The notes beneath the pieces are model-generated. The model worked only from the letters and a program-made list of their open reading frames with translations. It had not been told where the DNA came from and made no database searches. From Steromphala cineraria (Eukaryota > Mollusca > Gastropoda > Trochida > Trochidae): 64,000 nucleotides of DNA. The translations under genes were made by a program, and so were the position numbers. Below, one piece after another: positions 1-11,010 of this stretch. Each line of letters starts with the position of its first letter. Within the stretch, counting starts at the first letter, position 1. The stretch lies in NCBI GenBank assembly GCA_916613615.1, contig OU744732.1:26980673-27044672 (forward strand), written 5' to 3'.

Positions 1-80
1 AGTTCCTAATATTAACAACTTGTGAATGCCACTCAGTTATCAATGTGAAAAGTAAAGCCCATTGATGTTCCAATTGTCAG

Positions 81-173
81 ATTGTGGCGGGAAGGTGTGT
101 CTGAACGGAGGAACCATCGACCTCAACACGTGCAAGTGTTCCTGCTCCCCTCTCTATGGTGGACCCACCTGCA
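81..173 (+). CDS. Exon: EGF-like module 1
   Basis: Acceptor CAATTGTCAG ends at 80. The frame reads CGGKVCLNGGTIDLNTC then KCSCSPLYGGPTC, giving six cysteines in EGF-like spacing. A donor at 174 (A|GTCAGT) keeps phase 1 and fits the next exon. An alternative donor at 178 (CA|GTGTAT) would need a different acceptor downstream. The chosen end is therefore less certain than the module itself. Confidence 0.7.
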
Positions 174-3100
174 GTCAGTGTATGTATATAGATTTATCAT
201 ATAATGGGCAATGTTATCTGTGCAATAAACCCATCTTGTAATCATGTTATCAGATCCCTGATAACAATGCAAATGAGGTCAAAACCCGAACTATTTTCTC
301 AAAACTCCATGCATGTCATGCGAGTCCTAAACCGGTCTCTAAACATTGATAACGTCGTCGGGAGTTTTCAGGTTTTGTGGGTTTTTTATCGAATAAAATA
401 TCGTAAACAAAAACTGTCAAAACTTATCACGCATTCGTATTTTAGAAATAGCTTGGTTATCGAAGCATTTCAAGTTGTTTTCATTGTGCGTTTAAAAATA
501 AAACGATATGCAGCTAACAATATCGGCTTTCCAAAAAATAGGTGCTTCAATTTTCGTGCATAACATAGGCCTAGATCGCTTTGGTCGTGTCGGTTACCAA
601 CTTATCAGCATAAACAAATCATATTCTAGTGATAGTACAGATTATCTAGTAGCGTAGTTACAAACGCAACAACCTCACCTTTGCAAATAGTCGACGTTTA
701 GTCTAAGGATACCGTAACTGAACTGCGTAACAACAATGACAATGCAGCTTTTCAAAATGCAGTTAGAGTTACTTCCCCTGTTGTAGCGACGTTGACAACT
801 GGTTCTTACACGTTTTGTGTTATTAAAAAATACAATGTTTACTCGTGCATTGGAAATCAGACTGAAAATGTTCATAGATTGAAGGAGACGTTTCTATCAC
901 TGTGAAAAAAATCATTTCATGAAGGAATATTTCTAGACTGTTCACAACTGTACATCGCCGACAATATGACCTTCACCTTGCTTTATTGTGAAAGCAATTA
1001 CTCCGCGATATCTAGGTCAAACATATTTTTAGAAGGTATCATATTTTTGTTTAAATCCTTTTATTTCAAAATGACATTATATGATACAGAAATTATTAAC
1101 CTCGTGTGTTTCCGTATCATTAATATCATATAATAGGAATAAAAATATATGTATTATGCTCGCCAAAGGCTCGCATAATACAAATTTTATTCCTATTATA
1201 TGATATTAATGATACGGAAACACACTCGGTTAATAATCTCTATATATCATATATTTCTTAAAAATTATTTGAAAATGCTGTAGAAGACAAAAGGTCCAAG
1301 CCAAGATTTGGGTTTGGTTAGGGTATATTTTAGACGGTTGGTTGAATGTTCCTTTTTTGGCCATGCAATCTAGTCTTTTAAATGTTTTTAAAAATAATTC
1401 TGTTCAATGTTTGGTGTTGCATTTCACTATTATATCAATTAGAACTAGACTGTATTAGAGGTTTAATATACAGTATAAGAGAAGGACCAATCCCATATAT
1501 GTAAATACCACACCGAATGAGCTCATTTTGTCTATTTTCTTCTGATTACTGTTTTCGCAATATGAACACGCATGTGACTTAAAATGGACACATACATGTA
1601 GTTCTCAACAGAGAACCATTCACTAACAAAATTCAACATGAGTGCCAAATATGTGTTAGTTATGGTTAGAACGTCGCCTCCATATATGGTATCGGCATGT
1701 AGCGTGTTTCCTTGTTACAACTAAGGAGAGGGTTGAGAAATTCCAAGAATAAATCAATATTTCAAAATAAATATTAGCTTTGTTGCCGAATCCTTATGTT
1801 CTATGTGTGATAGGTACTTTTTAGAGTAGCATGAATGCAAAGTGAACAAATGCAATTGTTAAAGTTATTGACACCACCGACGTATATGTTGACAGTGAGC
1901 TGCCCGGCTAAGGACGCGTTCTACTGTGGAAGGAGCCTGAGTCAGAGGGAGTGCAAGAGGTACTACAACGTGCCTCAACTCTGTCCCTTCATGTGTGGCA
2001 TTTGTGGTGGGTATAGTGATAGTCCTCTTGATTTGTGACTCTTAGCGTACTGTTTTTTTTACCTCTGATCTATCTTATTAACTTCGGTAACTCTTTCGTT
2101 ACAGTACTCCAACTGCATTTAATTATCATCACAGAAAAATATCTATAACGTTTATCTATACTGTATCACATCAACATGTCGGATAATGTCAGCAAGATTT
2201 AATCACAGCATTGTCGATAAGCTCTTTATATTGAATATAAATCATCCCAATATTTTATTTCCAACTCGATGAAGGAGTAAGCATATACTTCAAACGTTGA
2301 TATTCTCACAATAAAGAAGTTGTCGTCCATAAAATCCCGCTGTTAGAACGTGAATTTTGTTAAATGGCTTCATTTGTGACAGAATCCGACGCATCAGGCC
2401 CCACCTCTCCAGACGAGCCAAGCCAAGAGCAATCCAGACCTCGCCCAAGTCAATCCAGGGTCCGCCCAAGCCAATCTCGAACTCGTCCAAGTCAATCCAG
2501 GGTCCGCCCTAGTCAATCCAGGACACGCCAGACTCAATCCAGACTTCGCATCGTGAAGCCCTATCGACCAGTCAGACCGACTCAGCCTACTTCCTCCTTC
2601 ACTTCAGAACACGGATGTGTCTACACCGGGAAGCGATCCTCCAAAGGTAACTCTAAGATCTACAAGTATCACAAAACCAGTGGAGCGATTTTTTTACTCT
2701 CCCAAAAGGTAGCTCTAGTCATCAAATATTGGCTCTGTTTGAAAAAAACTACGAGTTTGAGGCTTTGAGATCCATCGTCATACTTGCATGCGGTTCCTGA
2801 TGACATTTAGCTATTAAGAAAAGAAAGACATCACTTGGTAGAAAAATGTTTCGACGAAAATCATCCTGCTACATTAGCGTATATGTCTCCGCTGATAGCC
2901 TTTGATCATATTCAGCTGTTTCTTAATGCGGAGACATATACGCTGATGAAGCAGGATGGACGAAAGTTTGATATCATATTTACATGTTATTAACAACACT
3001 AAAATACTTAATTCGATGTCCAAAGTACAGTACCCTCTGCAAAGGTGACATAGCTTTTAAAGAACTCGCTCTCGATCATCATTATGTATGTATGATTTAC

Positions 3101-5959
3101 ACCGTGTCTCAGTTACCGCAATTGCGTCCATTTGGTATCAATTTGAGCAGCAACGAGTACCCGATTCGAAGAAAAAAAAGCGTATGTTTAGAAAACGCAA
3201 ATTGTGGGATGGCCACACTTGATTCGCTTCATTTCGGCTGCCTCTCGATCATTTTGGTAAATTGTCTCCTATTTGATAATTGTTGGTCCGATTTTCTTAA
3301 GGTTGGTTAAAATGTAGGTAGGTCGCAAAATTTTGCAAAATTACAGTTAAAATACTTTTTTAAATATTGAACTGCACTACACTTTGAATGTGGGCGTTTA
3401 ATGATTTGTGGTGCAAATCTCTGCCTCTTAGAGAACCTACCCCAAATTAGCTATAGGGAACTCGTCTTGTTCAAACAGAGGTTGCATCGACATTTCATAA
3501 GAGATTATTATTTCTATTGATAGTGAAATTACCTTGATCCCACCGTGAACTCAACCTAATGCGCAAAGAGTCCCTCGTGTCAATCTAATTTGACTGATAT
3601 ATATGAGTCTAGCTGCATATTTTAGTAACATGAAATAAGCATATACAGTCCTGGATGGTAATATTGATACCATGATTATGCCGTTAGTGTAAGTAAATAT
3701 AATTACTACTAAATGCAATGATGCTGTTGGTTATTTCAAATTGAACATGATATCCAAATCTGACAATTTTACTCAATGTCGCCTTGTATTATTCACAAGG
3801 ACTATGTCATCAGGTTGACTCATCACATCAAACAGGGTTTTAATTCCAGGCTAGGTTTTGCGCCATTATTAATTCAAGATAAAAGCTATTAGATCTATTC
3901 TTAAATCATATTTTAAAATTGTTCTTTTACTGAAATTACACACTCAGACTTGTTGCAATTCATTTTTCCTACATTGTCGTTTGTTAGTTCTGGATACTTT
4001 TGACATATGAGTGCAAACTAATGTGATTTCGTCTATTCTTACAATCAATTTGATCTTATCTCTAATGGAAATAATGGTTTTTTTTTTCGAAAGTGGTTAT
4101 CATACGTCTTTAGTCGATTTCTGAATGAATTAACGCGGCTTCATCGTCTTCATGGTACATTGATATGGGTCATGTATCCACAGACCTATTACAATACCCT
4201 GATATCCATCTGTGCTAATGTTTATGATACTAAACTTCTTGTCGCTGACGGTCGATTTTCAACTGCTTTAAGTTTTTGTGTCATTATTCAATGTCGTTAT
4301 TTATTTTAACCTGGACTTTTTCCAAATTTTCAGCTGAGTGTCGGCGTTTTGGTGACCATGGCAATGATATGCAAATGTGCGCGAGCATGGGCGGAAGTCA
4401 GGTGACATGTGACCATTGTCAGAAGTTCTACAACATCAAGACTGACTACTGCCCAGTCATGTGCGGAATCTGTGATCGTAAGTTGACATTTGAAATTTGT
4501 TGAAAAACCTTTTCATAGCGTTATTAGTGCATGTACAAAAATTAAATATTAATGTTAAACCTTTTGTGATTACCAGTTGAACATCATGCTAGTCTAGGAA
4601 CTATACAAGACATACTGGTGTCTAAACTCTTATCTTCAAACCATACAACCTTACAATAACACGTTTAAGAAATGATTTCAGCGTATGAGTAAATGTTATA
4701 GAATACATGTTTCAATTCGTTGTGTTTTAGAATGTAATCAAAATGCTGTAGTTTCTCTTTGTGAAATACTTTTTTATGAAATACAATGTGTCAAAAGAGT
4801 TTTTAAAATTTGAATATGAAATCAAAGCATTTGTTCTTAAGGCAAGATATTGGAATAAAATAATTCCTAATATCGTTGCGCCCAAGGTATTTTATTTTTC
4901 AAATATCATAACATACTTAACACATAAAGACCATGAAAATCATTATTGAAATTTTAAGAGCTCATAATGATTTCTCAAATAGGTAGTCATTTACTTAATT
5001 TGGTCAGTTTATTTAATTATACTTCAACAGCTCCGTGCCGAGGGAAGAAGTGTCTGAACGGCGGCAAGCTGAACACGTCAACTTGCACGTGCAAGTGCAA
5101 AGCCCCGTATGACGGCGACACGTGTGCAACAGGTTGGTGAATAGATTATTAATTTGGAGATTATGAGACCTGTTGTGATTGTAAATCAGAATAATAAAAT
5201 CTATAGAAGTCTTTTTAAAAAGTTGAATACTATCGTGAGCTTTAATTGGTTTCTTTATAGATTTCAAATTTGTGTATGATTAAATCTTTGTGTTCCTGCT
5301 CCATTTCACCAGCACTTGATGCATGGGTATTGCTCATGCATATACTATGTATACTAACATATGAGCAATACCCATGCATCACGTGCTTGTGCTCCATATG
5401 TACCGTTATCCGGAGTGATTTGATCTGTGGATAATTTTGGAAACTACGTTTTAGAATGAATTTTATGAAGTAGATAACATATTTTTGAGAGGCACTTAGA
5501 AGTTGTTTTTCTTTTTTTTTACATAGTTTTTTTATTCCATTTAGAAGTTGTTGTATTCAAGTAAGAGACAAAAAATATGAATGTCAACTTCTTCCCAATT
5601 GTTGGTCACAACGTTTTTGGGGTATTCCTTGCCCTTTCTGGTCATTCACCAGACGAGAGGGCAAATAATACCCTAGACGATCATGCACCCCTCGGTATCT
5701 CCCCGACGCCGTGAACGGAGGTTTACCGGAGGTTGTCACGGCAAGCATTACATAGTCTAGGTATAGTCTAGAAGGAAGTTGCTATCTATAATATGTGTCG
5801 GTTGCAAAAATTAGAAAGTTTAAAGATGATACCTGTACATTACTTTCAGCTGCCTGCCCACCTAAAGACCCCGACCATTGTGTGATGTACAAGGATGAAT
5901 ACTGCACGCGCTTCGTCAACGTGCCCGAAGAGTGCCCTTTCAAGTGCGGCATTTGCTAA
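81..5959 (+). CDS. 3' part of a secreted EGF-like/ShKT multidomain protein gene (six exons)
   Basis: Spliced model: exons 81-173, 1895-2006, 2383-2646, 4334-4477, 5031-5132 and 5850-5959 (stop TAA 5957-5959). All internal exons begin and end in phase 1, the classic symmetry of shuffled extracellular modules. Module order is EGF-like, ShKT, SR/PQ-rich repeat linker, ShKT, EGF-like, ShKT. The six-cysteine modules, with few hydrophobic stretches, indicate a secreted or extracellular product. ShKT domains are small disulfide domains found in channel blockers and as appendages of metalloproteases, CAP/CRISP proteins and other secreted proteins. Mollusc CAP-family proteins often carry EGF and ShKT tails, so an upstream CAP or protease domain is possible, but it would lie left of the window. 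The signal peptide and start codon are not in view. Family identity is inferred; the exon structure is well supported. Confidence 0.8.
1092..1240. repeat. Fold-back (hairpin) MITE-like element
   Basis: Arms at about 1092-1159 and 1173-1240 are near-perfect inverted copies around a short loop (TCGCCAAAGGC). Shared arm core: TTCCGTATCATTAATATCAT. It lies in an intron of the EGF/ShKT gene. Confidence 0.75.
1895..2006 (+). CDS. Exon: ShKT domain 1
   Basis: Acceptor GTTGACAG ends at 1894 and donor G|GTGGGT begins at 2007; phase 1 on both sides. The exon encodes SCPAKDAFYC, then six cysteines in all, ending in the typical ShKT signature CPFMCGIC. The ORF extends left into the intron, but the cysteine module and splice sites mark the true exon. 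Confidence 0.8.
2383..2646 (+). CDS. Exon: Arg/Ser/Pro/Gln repeat linker
   Basis: Acceptor TTTGTGACAG ends at 2382 and donor AAAG|GTAACT begins at 2647. The length is 264 bp (88 codons), phase 1-1, so the exon can be skipped without changing frame. It encodes about five near-identical heptads of the type PSQSRVR/PSQSRTR at roughly residues 17-57, then a basic Pro-rich stretch and GCVYTGKRSSK. The DNA repeat is 21 bp with 42-bp higher-order similarity. It is probably a flexible, highly basic spacer between ShKT modules. No known domain is recognised. Confidence 0.6.
2762..3500 (+). repeat. Dispersed repeat, copy 1 (second copy near 48.03-48.84 kb)
   Basis: Collinear matches to 48030-48840 include ATGCGGTTC(C/G)TGATG, TTTCGACGAAAA, AAAATACTTAATTCG, GTACCCTCTGCAAA and TTGTGGTGCAAAT. 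Both copies are diverged and neither shows an intact ORF. The fold-back at 2861-2960 interrupts this copy. Confidence 0.55.
2861..2960. repeat. Inverted repeat with 35-nt loop
   Basis: Arms 2861-2892 (TCATCCTGCTACATTAGCGT...) and 2928-2960 (...TACGCTGATGAAGCAGGATG) are inverted, with a few mismatches. Confidence 0.7.
4334..4477 (+). CDS. Exon: ShKT-like domain 2 with extra cysteine
   Basis: Acceptor CAAATTTTCAG ends at 4333 and the consensus donor C|GTAAGT begins at 4478; phase 1-1. It encodes ECRRFGDHGN through CPVMCGICD. Seven cysteines are present instead of six (TCDHC adds one), so one cysteine may be free or pair with another chain. The upstream MSLFILTW stretch lies in the intron and is not a signal peptide. 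Confidence 0.8.
5031..5132 (+). CDS. Exon: EGF-like module 2
   Basis: Acceptor CTTCAACAG ends at 5030 and donor ACAG|GTTGGT begins at 5133; phase 1-1. It encodes PCRGKKCLNGGKLNTSTC then TCKCKAPYDGDTC, with six cysteines. It is clearly paralogous to the exon at 81-173, which suggests duplication of an EGF-ShKT pair. Confidence 0.8.
5311..5387. repeat. Fold-back repeat, about 30-bp arms
   Basis: Arms 5311-5340 and 5359-5387 share GATGCATGGGTATTGCTCAT in inverted orientation. It lies in the last intron of the EGF/ShKT gene. Confidence 0.7.
5850..5959 (+). CDS. Terminal exon: ShKT domain 3 and stop
   Basis: Acceptor TTACTTTCAG ends at 5849. It encodes ACPPKDPDHC, then CTRFVNVPEECPFKCGIC, followed directly by TAA. 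The six cysteines match ShKT 1. The protein ends at the last ShKT cysteine. Confidence 0.82.
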
Positions 5960-7396
5960 AGGGGGACAACTCATACACGAGAGTTACCTCCCTTCTTTTT
6001 GAAGGAAAGCCGCTGGTCGCCATGTTGTTGTATCAATTCCCCTTCTCGCTTTCCATCCGTTATGCGGCATGTGATAATGTAGGAAAGCTCGAGTGTTATT
6101 TCTCTTCTTTATGAAGAAAACCGATGGTCGGCATGTTGTTTAGTTGTCACTTGTCGTCCTTATGTGAGGATAACTCTAGAGAATCATCCAATGTTTGTGG
6201 AAGAAAACTGCTGGTCGTCATGTTGTTGTCCTTATTCCCTTTCCGTGTGATTTCAAGCATCTGGTAAGAAAGGACAACTCCCTTCTTTGACCGAAAACCG
6301 TCAGTGGCTATTATTTTTGGTAGTTGCCAAGCTTGCAATGTTATCAGGGATAACGGCCATTGGGAATTGAGATACTGACTGCAATTTAAAAACATTTCCG
6401 GGAAATGGAAACATGTTGTGCAGGTAACACCCCTCACAGTAACCAGAATCGTTGTTGTGTCGATTTCTGTAGCGAGAGGAAGGACACCAAGAAATTATGT
6501 TCACCTTGTTTAACATAATTTTTTTCAATTTGTAAGCTAAAACTCTGACAGGTTCAAATATCACCTCCTTGGATCTTCCTAGTATACAATCAATAGTAAT
6601 ATTCCTTATTCAAAGTGTAAATTACAATTACTTATCACAATCCATATTTTGTAATATGCTAAAGGAAGAAAAATGACAATCATAATGATATAGCGCCAGA
6701 GTTGTGTCCTTTTACTTATTTTGACCACGTTGCCGTGTTACAAAATTATAGTCTCTCAGTTAGAAATACTGAATCCTGATTGCAATCAATGTGTATTGTG
6801 CAATGGGCGACGTTGTTTCTAAATAAGCCTGGTCTGTCCAATTAAAATACTTGAATTCCTGCACCAGGCGACGTACACATAATAATTTATTATAATTATT
6901 TGATAGGGAAGAATTAAGAAAGATATTCATGTTGCAAAAGTTTCTAAGATTCTAGAAAAAAACAACCAATTTGAAACAAGACATTCTAAGCAAGGAATGA
7001 TTTGAGTGGCCTCAGTCGGATAGAATATTATATTTTATTCATAACAAGACGGGTATTTTTATGTTGTTTAAATTATGTTATTTTGTACTTTTTTATCTAT
7101 GCATATTTGGATTGCCTTGTATCTTATGCTTCCATTTTGTGATATCTTTTTCTATGATGATTTCAAATTAATGAATGAACCAAACCAAAGACATTATAAC
7201 TTACACGATTTTCCACAAGTTTATCAGAAAGGCAAGATCGTATACATGTATGTAGTGGAAATCTACTTAGATCGACTTTATTATTTTCTGGTGTTTTTGC
7301 CAGTACGTATTTTGCCAATGTAATCAGTACTAACATTTGACGATTACATATCGTGATATGTAACATTTTTATTTTTATGTTCTAATATGTAATAAA
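5960..7396 (+). other. Probable 3' UTR of the EGF/ShKT gene with AATAAA at 7391
   Basis: No coding exon is seen after the stop. A canonical AATAAA lies at 7391-7396 and a variant ATTAAA at about 6841. Imperfect direct repeats of about 100 bp occur at 5985-6300, each containing a version of AAACCGCTGGTCGCCATGTT (near 6007, 6117 and 6205). The UTR assignment is inference. Confidence 0.35.
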
Positions 7397-9183
7397 ATTG
7401 TTGTTTATACGCAGATCCTCTTGTTTCTTTCCATTTGTTCGGGAAGTGCTAGTTGATGATATGACACATGCAAACATTGATAAATATATAACCTGGACAC
7501 CCTTAAAGGGACGGTCATATCGGGGTATTTTTTGTGAAAACAAAATTTAACAGTTCTTTCCTATTTATACTTATATATGATTATTACATGATCATTTCAA
7601 TTTGGTTGCAAATATGTTAGTGAAGGTTACATGATTTAAGTTGGTCTAGATTAATTTTAACAATTTGACAAAAAAATAGAATGCATCATTGCGTCCTCTT
7701 GAATTTCGTTTCTACCAAAATACCCCTATAGGAATTTATTGTTATATAATGATAATTATAATATATAATACCTGTAGCATAAAAATTCATTTTCCACATG
7801 AAAAGATGGCAGCAAGGTGACTAAAGAGGTTAAATTAAAACTTTAGTTCACAGAACACTTTGAAATGAAACGAAAGTCATTTTATTATGGACATTTTCTC
7901 ATTCTAAATAATCACAAAATTAACAGTTTTGATGTTTTCCTCACTCGTTAAAAATGTAACCGTGAGTGGTCGTATACAATTGATCTTTTAAAATTCGATT
8001 TGCATACTGGGCATGCTGTGATTGGTACTGGTTTATAAGACGAGTTGTTTGGTTTCCTTTACGTTCGCTTCACTATTATAAATCGCTGTTCACACTATTA
8101 GTAAAGAGGAAACGATCGTTTGTTAAATTAAAAATTTTGAAGTAGATGAAAGAATTTTAAAATGTGGCACATCCACATGCAATAATGAAGGATGGATGCA
8201 TGTTTGATGCATAAATATAAACAGTGTACTATACATTTTAACATTTGCTGAAATCTCTTAACTGACATTCTAGTATTTCCAAGAGAGAATCATTATTAAT
8301 TAATTGCCGCCCATGTATCAATGACTTATTTGATAATACATATAATTAACAAATGTATCGAACAGAATCAAGAAGTTGCAAATCTGTAAAATTGTCTTCA
8401 TAATCCTCAAAGATTGTATTGGATATTAATTATTTCACTTACCCTTGGGTAGATTCTTTCAGGACATTCTAAATATTCAACATATAATTATGTCACTATA
8501 TTAGCATACCGGTACTGGCTTTAGCACACACAAACATCGTTTCAAGATGCATTTACATAAATGTAGCAGGATGAATTTGATGAGAAAAGGGAGGGAATGG
8601 ATCAAAACGAAATGTTAAAATTTTCATCCAATAGCAGAGTGGCCAGGTTTCTCTCGCAAGAGATACTTTGACAGTACTGGATCAGAATTGAATAGAGGGA
8701 AATCTTGACTGACATTTCAGATAAGATAATCATTCAAAACAAATATAGAAACATGCACAACAAACACAAGACAACACAATGAAAATATCAATATTTAATT
8801 TGTAATTTGAGTTTGAAACAATCCATAAATAATCAACAATTTGGAATAACAAAGATCACAGGAGGAGATTGGCAAACAAACTGTACTAATAACTTTATAT
8901 GAACTTTCTTAATATGATTTCCATTTGAAATTGTCATGCATTATATGCATTTCATAACAAAACATCAGGTATCTTTTTGGTCGAGTTTCCATTGCAGGAT
9001 TCTTACATATGAGTCAATGCTATAGGTAGCACTGGCTGTCTAAACAGCTTACCCAAGCAACCACTGAAACCTTAGAAATCTCAGTCTAATGAAACAACTC
9101 TTTACTCAATCACTAAATATATATATTTGGGATGTAAAATTCAATTGACTTAAAACATAGACATCACAACATTATCTCAAAAG
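7397..9183. other. Intergenic, no gene seen
   Basis: AT-rich sequence with stops in all frames. Apart from the possible MITE at 7503-7713, no repeat structure or coding signal is supported. Confidence 0.5.
7503..7713. repeat. Possible degenerate TTAA-flanked MITE
   Basis: Left end TTAAAGGGACGGTCATATCG. The right end, reverse complemented, reads TTCAAGAGGACGCAATGATG, then T-rich sequence on both sides. The match is weak and the right TTAA is mutated. Confidence 0.3.
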
Positions 9184-9695
9184 TAGAGCCATTGGTTCTG
9201 TAGCTCATCAAGCTTCATATCAATTTTGCTTTAGGGTATGGCAAGTTATTATTTAGCTATAAATCATATTCCTCACTAATCAAGTAGTATGGACACAATG
9301 TTTCAGCTTTCTTTACCTTTCACTTCTGGAGAATAAGATGAAAATAGGTGTTAAGGGCATGGCCTTGTGGCCCCTATCTTAGGCCACAGGCCCACCAAAG
9401 CTATAAATTAATTCCTCACTAGTCAAGGAATATGCACACAAGGTTTCAGCTTTCTAGGCCTTACACTTCTGGAGAAGAAGATGAAAATTGGTTTTCAGGG
9501 CGTGGCCCCTGTTTCACCAAAGCTACAATTTGTAATCCTTACTATTCAAGGAGTATGTACGCAATGTTTCAACTTTCTAGGCCTTATGCATCTGGAGAAG
9601 AAGTCGAAAATGCACAAAGACGGATGGGCAGGCGGGCGACGGACACCATGCCATGCCATAAGCCCATCGGGCCTTACAGGCAAGATGAGCTTAAA
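9184..9695 (+). mobile_element. Pearl-like non-autonomous element, copy A
   Basis: Starts TAGAGCCATTGGTTCTGTAG and continues GCTCATCAAGC; it ends CATGCCATAAGCCCATCGGG...ATGAGC. The outer GCTCATC/GATGAGC pair forms short inverted ends. Inside are about three diverged core monomers marked by TTTCAGCTTTCTAGGCC or a variant of it, and a degenerate GACGG tract near 9615-9645. The organisation (inverted ends, tandem core monomers, ACGG-type microsatellite) matches the bivalve pearl/DTC84-like MITE families. Family naming is from memory and has not been searched. Confidence 0.65.
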
Positions 9696-9853
9696 ATGTA
9701 GAGAAAAATAGAGCCATTGGCTCTGTAGCTCATCAGGCTTCATCATCAATTATGCTGTAGAGTGTGGCCAATGTGATTCCCTTTTTGTAGAGGCCACAGG
9801 GGCACCAATCATAAAATTAAGTATATAGGCGATAAGTTTCAGTTTTCTAGGCC

Positions 9854-10152
9854 TTAAAGGGGCAGTAGCACGTTTTTAGGGGGAATATAAGGTGATGTCA
9901 CGAAAATGAAAATTAATGTTTCCAATCGAAAGACAATGTATTTAAACTAAATGGAGCAGTAATAATTCAAATATATAACGTAAAGTTTAGCCATGCGATT
10001 CCTTTTTCTACACAAAATGAATTAAAGGTGTTCACACAAAAATGGCCGCCAATGGATTTTCTATCAAAGAAATACAATTAGCATTAACATTCAATTATCA
10101 GGGAAAAATTGAAAATATAAAATTTGAAAAAAACGTGCTACTGCCCCTTTAA
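9854..10152. mobile_element. TTAA-flanked MITE nested in copy B
   Basis: Terminal inverted repeats AAGGGGCAGTAGCACGTTTT and AAAACGTGCTACTGCCCCTT are flanked by TTAA on both sides (9854-9857 and 10149-10152). A TTAA target duplication suggests piggyBac-type mobilisation. There is no ORF. Confidence 0.75.
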
Positions 10153-10905
10153 ACTTCATGAGAAGAAGATGAAAATAGATTTGAAGGACGTTCCTGTTGC
10201 CTCTATTAGGGGCAACAGGGTCACCAAAGCTACAATTCTTAATTAGCACTAGTCAAGGAGTCTGTACACAAAGTTTCAGCTTTCTAGGCCTTATGGTTCT
10301 GGAGAAGAAGATTAAAATATGTTTTTAGGGCATGGCATCTGTGGCCCTTATTAGGGGTCACAGGGCCACCAAAGCTACAATTTATAATCCTCACTAGCCA
10401 AGGAGTCTGTACACAAAGTTTCAGCTTTCTAGGCCTTATAGTTCGGGAGAAGAAGATGAAAATAGGTTTTTAGGGTGTGGCCCCTGTGGCCCTTATTAGG
10501 GGTCACAGGGTCACCAAAGCTACAATTTATAATCCTCACTAGCCAAGGAGTCTGTACACAAAGTTTCAGCTTTCTAGGCCTTATGGTTCTGGAGAAGAAG
10601 ATGAAATTAGGTTTTTAGGGCGTGGCCCCTGTGGCCCTTATTAGGGGTCACAGGGCCACTAAAGCTACAATTTATAATCCTCACTAGCCAAGGAGTCTGT
10701 ACACAAAGTTTCAGCTTTCTAGGCCTTATGGTTCTGGAGAAGAAGATGAAAATAGGTTTTTAGGGTGTGGCCCCTGTGGCCCTTATAAGGGGTCACAGGG
10801 CCACCAAAGCTACAATTTACAGTCCTCACTAGCCAAGGAGTCTGTACACAAAGTTTCAGCTTTCTAGGCCTTATGGTTCTGGAGAAGAAGTCGAAATTCC
10901 ACAAA

Positions 10906-10954
10906 GTTTACGGACGGATGGACGGATGGACGGACGGACGGACGGACGGACGCC
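10906..10954 (+). repeat. (GACG)n microsatellite of pearl-like copy B
   Basis: GGACGGATGGACGGACGGAC-type repeat directly after the last core monomer, as in the other copies of this family. Confidence 0.85.
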
Positions 10955-11010
10955 GGACACCATGCCATGCCATAAGCCCATCGGGCCTTACAGGCCAGAT
11001 GAGCTAAAAA

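Larger units (their letters stand above)
9709..11010 (+). mobile_element. Pearl-like non-autonomous element, copy B
   Basis: Begins TAGAGCCATTGGCTCTGTAG and ends CAGATGAGCTAAAAA. Five well-preserved core monomers have a period near 146 bp; the marker AGTCTGTACACAAAGTTTCA occurs at about 10260, 10402, 10548, 10694 and 10840. They are followed by a (GACG)n tract at about 10906-10954. A 299-bp MITE is inserted at 9854-10152. No transposase ORF is present. Confidence 0.7.

Noticed and set aside
2290..2490. Minus-strand ORF opposite the PSQSR repeat exon
   Set aside because: Mirror of the repeat; no splice sites, while the + strand has phase-matched acceptor and donor.
4276..4330. Signal peptide (MSLFILTW) before ShKT 2
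   Set aside because: It ends exactly at a splice acceptor and is intronic; the real N-terminus is off the left edge.
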